DNA of 5,187 nucleotides from Nitrospirota bacterium (GTDB lineage: Bacteria; Nitrospirota; UBA9217): positions 1-5,187 of the forward strand of contig DAIDTZ010000341.1 in assembly GCA_027456925.1 (NCBI GenBank). The letters are read 5' to 3'. Of the stretch, positions 3,859 through 5,187 are shown one piece after another. Under the pieces are notes generated by a model. The model searched no databases. It had not been told where the DNA came from and saw nothing but the letters and a program-made list of their open reading frames with translations. Both the position numbers and the translations under genes were made by a program. Within the stretch, counting starts at the first letter, position 1, and each line of letters starts with the position of its first letter.

Positions 3859-5187
3859 ATGATCCTGAACAAAATCCGGGAAACCGCAGGTCGATACCCC
3901 GACGCCCTTGCCCTGCAGATCAAGGCAAATGACCGGTATCGGCAGTATACCTATCGACAGGTCCTGGCGAATATTGCGTCCGCAGCACGCTCCTTATCCG
4001 AGCGAGGAATAGCAAAAGAGGACCGGCTGGCCCTCCTTTCGGAAAACCGTCCGGAGTGGATCTTCGCCTACCTTGCCACGGTGTCGCTCGGTGCGGTGAT
4101 CGTACCGCTCGATGCACAACTGACGGAAAAGGAAGTTGCTCTGCTTCTTGCGAGCTCGGAAGCCAGGGCCGTTTTTGTCTCGGCAACGACGAGGACAAAA
4201 CTCCCCCCAAACGGTCCTTTCATGATCATCTCCTTCGATCCGGGAAATGACCTTTCCTTTTCCGATATGCTGACGGCCCATCCCGATGTTTCTCTTCCTC
4301 CTCCTCCGTCCGCGGGTGATGTTGCGGCCCTCCTGTACACCTCGGGCACGACCGGAGACCCGAAAGGGGTTATGCTGACGCAGGGGAACCTGGCATCGAA
4401 CTGCGAGAGCTGTATCAAGCTTGACATCGTTTATCCGGGCGACAACATGCTGTGTATTCTCCCGTTGCATCACACTTATCCCGCCATGGCGTCCATGCTG
4501 CTTCCCCTTTCGACCGGCGCCGCGGTCACGCTGCTGAACAGCCTCAAGGGCCCCGATATCCTGGCCTGCATGCAGGAAACCAGGGTCAGCATTCTGCTCG
4601 GCGTGCCCCAGTTGTTTACGGGTTTGCGCCGCGCGATCTTCGACGCGATCCAGAAAAATCCTGCGCCTGTGCGGTCGATCGTCAAGTTGCTCCTCAGGGT
4701 GAACGGGCTGCTCCGGAAGACCGCGGGAGTGAACATCGGAAAGGCGGTCTTCGGCAAGGTGCATGCGATGTTCGGGCAAACGTTCAGGCTTCTGGCGAGC
4801 GGCGGGGCCCGGCTCGATCCGGATGTATATCTTGACATGACCAAACTGGGGTTCACGATCATCGAAGGGTACGGTCTGCCCGAGACGTCGCCGGTTGCCA
4901 CCTTTAATCCGCTCTCGAAACAGAAGGCCGGCTCCATCGGCATTCCGGTCCCCGGCGATGAAGTCGCGATCATGAATCCCGATGAGAACGGCCAGGGGGA
5001 GATCGCCATACGCGGGCCGAACGTGATGCTCGGCTATTACAAAAAACCGCAGGAAACCGCCGAGGTGCTCCGGGACGGATGGTTCTTTACCGGAGATCTC
5101 GGTTTCCGCGACAAGGACGGCTACTTTTTCATTACCGGCCGCTCGAAGGAGATGATCGTGCTTGCGACGGGGAAAAAAATATTTCCC
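3859..5187 (+). CDS. AMP-forming acyl-CoA synthetase (long-chain fatty acid-CoA ligase type), 3' end outside window
   Basis: The open frame runs from ATG 3859 to the last base, giving 443 residues with no stop. GAGG at 3849-3852 supports the start (6 nt spacing). It activates a carboxylic acid with ATP to an acyl-adenylate and passes it to CoA. The ANL-superfamily motifs are in order. The P-loop is YTSGTTGDPKG (residues 160-170) and the A5 region is EGYGLPETSP (336-345), with the Mg-binding Glu at E342. The ribose-binding TGD is at 411-413, followed by DGYFFITGR ending at R428. LPLHHTYP near residue 215 resembles long-chain ligases. The catalytic A10 lysine domain lies beyond the edge. The A5 position that is normally Thr or Ser (YGLT/S-E) is P341 here. 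The chain length of the substrate cannot be told. The gene is transcribed divergently from the AhpD-like operon. Confidence 0.92.
   Translation, partial: MILNKIRETAGRYPDALALQIKANDRYRQYTYRQVLANIASAARSLSERGIAKEDRLALLSENRPEWIFAYLATVSLGAVIVPLDAQLTEKEVALLLASSEARAVFVSATTRTKLPPNGPFMIISFDPGNDLSFSDMLTAHPDVSLPPPPSAGDVAALLYTSGTTGDPKGVMLTQGNLASNCESCIKLDIVYPGDNMLCILPLHHTYPAMASMLLPLSTGAAVTLLNSLKGPDILACMQETRVSILLGVPQLFTGLRRAIFDAIQKNPAPVRSIVKLLLRVNGLLRKTAGVNIGKAVFGKVHAMFGQTFRLLASGGARLDPDVYLDMTKLGFTIIEGYGLPETSPVATFNPLSKQKAGSIGIPVPGDEVAIMNPDENGQGEIAIRGPNVMLGYYKKPQETAEVLRDGWFFTGDLGFRDKDGYFFITGRSKEMIVLATGKKIFP

Noticed and set aside
3994..4779. Minus-strand frame of 261 codons
   Set aside because: It is the antisense shadow of the acyl-CoA synthetase, with an Arg/His/Gly-rich composition typical of reverse frames of GC-rich genes.

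Overview
The window looks like a chromosomal segment of a moderately GC-rich (mid-50s %, judged by eye), probably anaerobic bacterium. It carries low-potential iron-sulfur proteins (a DUF362 protein with two [4Fe-4S] motifs and a Desulfovibrio-type ferredoxin) and what appears to be a UGA-encoded selenoprotein. This combination is most typical of Desulfobacterota (former Deltaproteobacteria) or neighbouring phyla, but that placement is inference. UGA also serves as an ordinary stop here, so the genetic code is not globally reassigned. No tRNA, rRNA, CRISPR array, insertion sequence or attachment site was seen.

Layout. Bases 85-351 (+) encode a small Cro/XRE-type DNA-binding protein with an odd hydrophobic tail, followed by a good rho-independent terminator (413-451). 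Bases 523-1323 (+) encode an inositol-monophosphatase-family phosphatase. It is followed 12 nt later by a DUF362 iron-sulfur protein (1336-2469, +), probably in the same transcript. Converging on these two is a minus-strand operon read from about 3670 down to 2560. It encodes an AhpD/carboxymuconolactone-decarboxylase-like protein (3616-3302), a small ferredoxin (3237-3007), a possible 26-residue mini-ORF (2991-2911) and a thioredoxin-fold protein (2886-2560). Divergent from this operon is an AMP-forming acyl-CoA synthetase (3859 to beyond the right edge, +). Two sigma70-like promoters lie back to back in the 3617-3858 gap.

Main result. The thioredoxin-fold gene has an in-frame TGA at 2664-2662. 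Recognisable protein continues in the same frame for 33 codons on the far side. As I recall the family, the TGA falls where homologues carry a conserved Cys just before an R-V-Y motif. Twenty nucleotides after the UGA is the apical loop of a perfect 6-bp hairpin (CGGGA loop), which fits the bacterial SECIS model. The simplest reading is a selenocysteine codon, so a standard gene call here would be truncated. The operon would then combine a Cys-less AhpD-like protein, a ferredoxin and a selenocysteine thioredoxin-fold protein. Its cellular job is not evident from the sequence.
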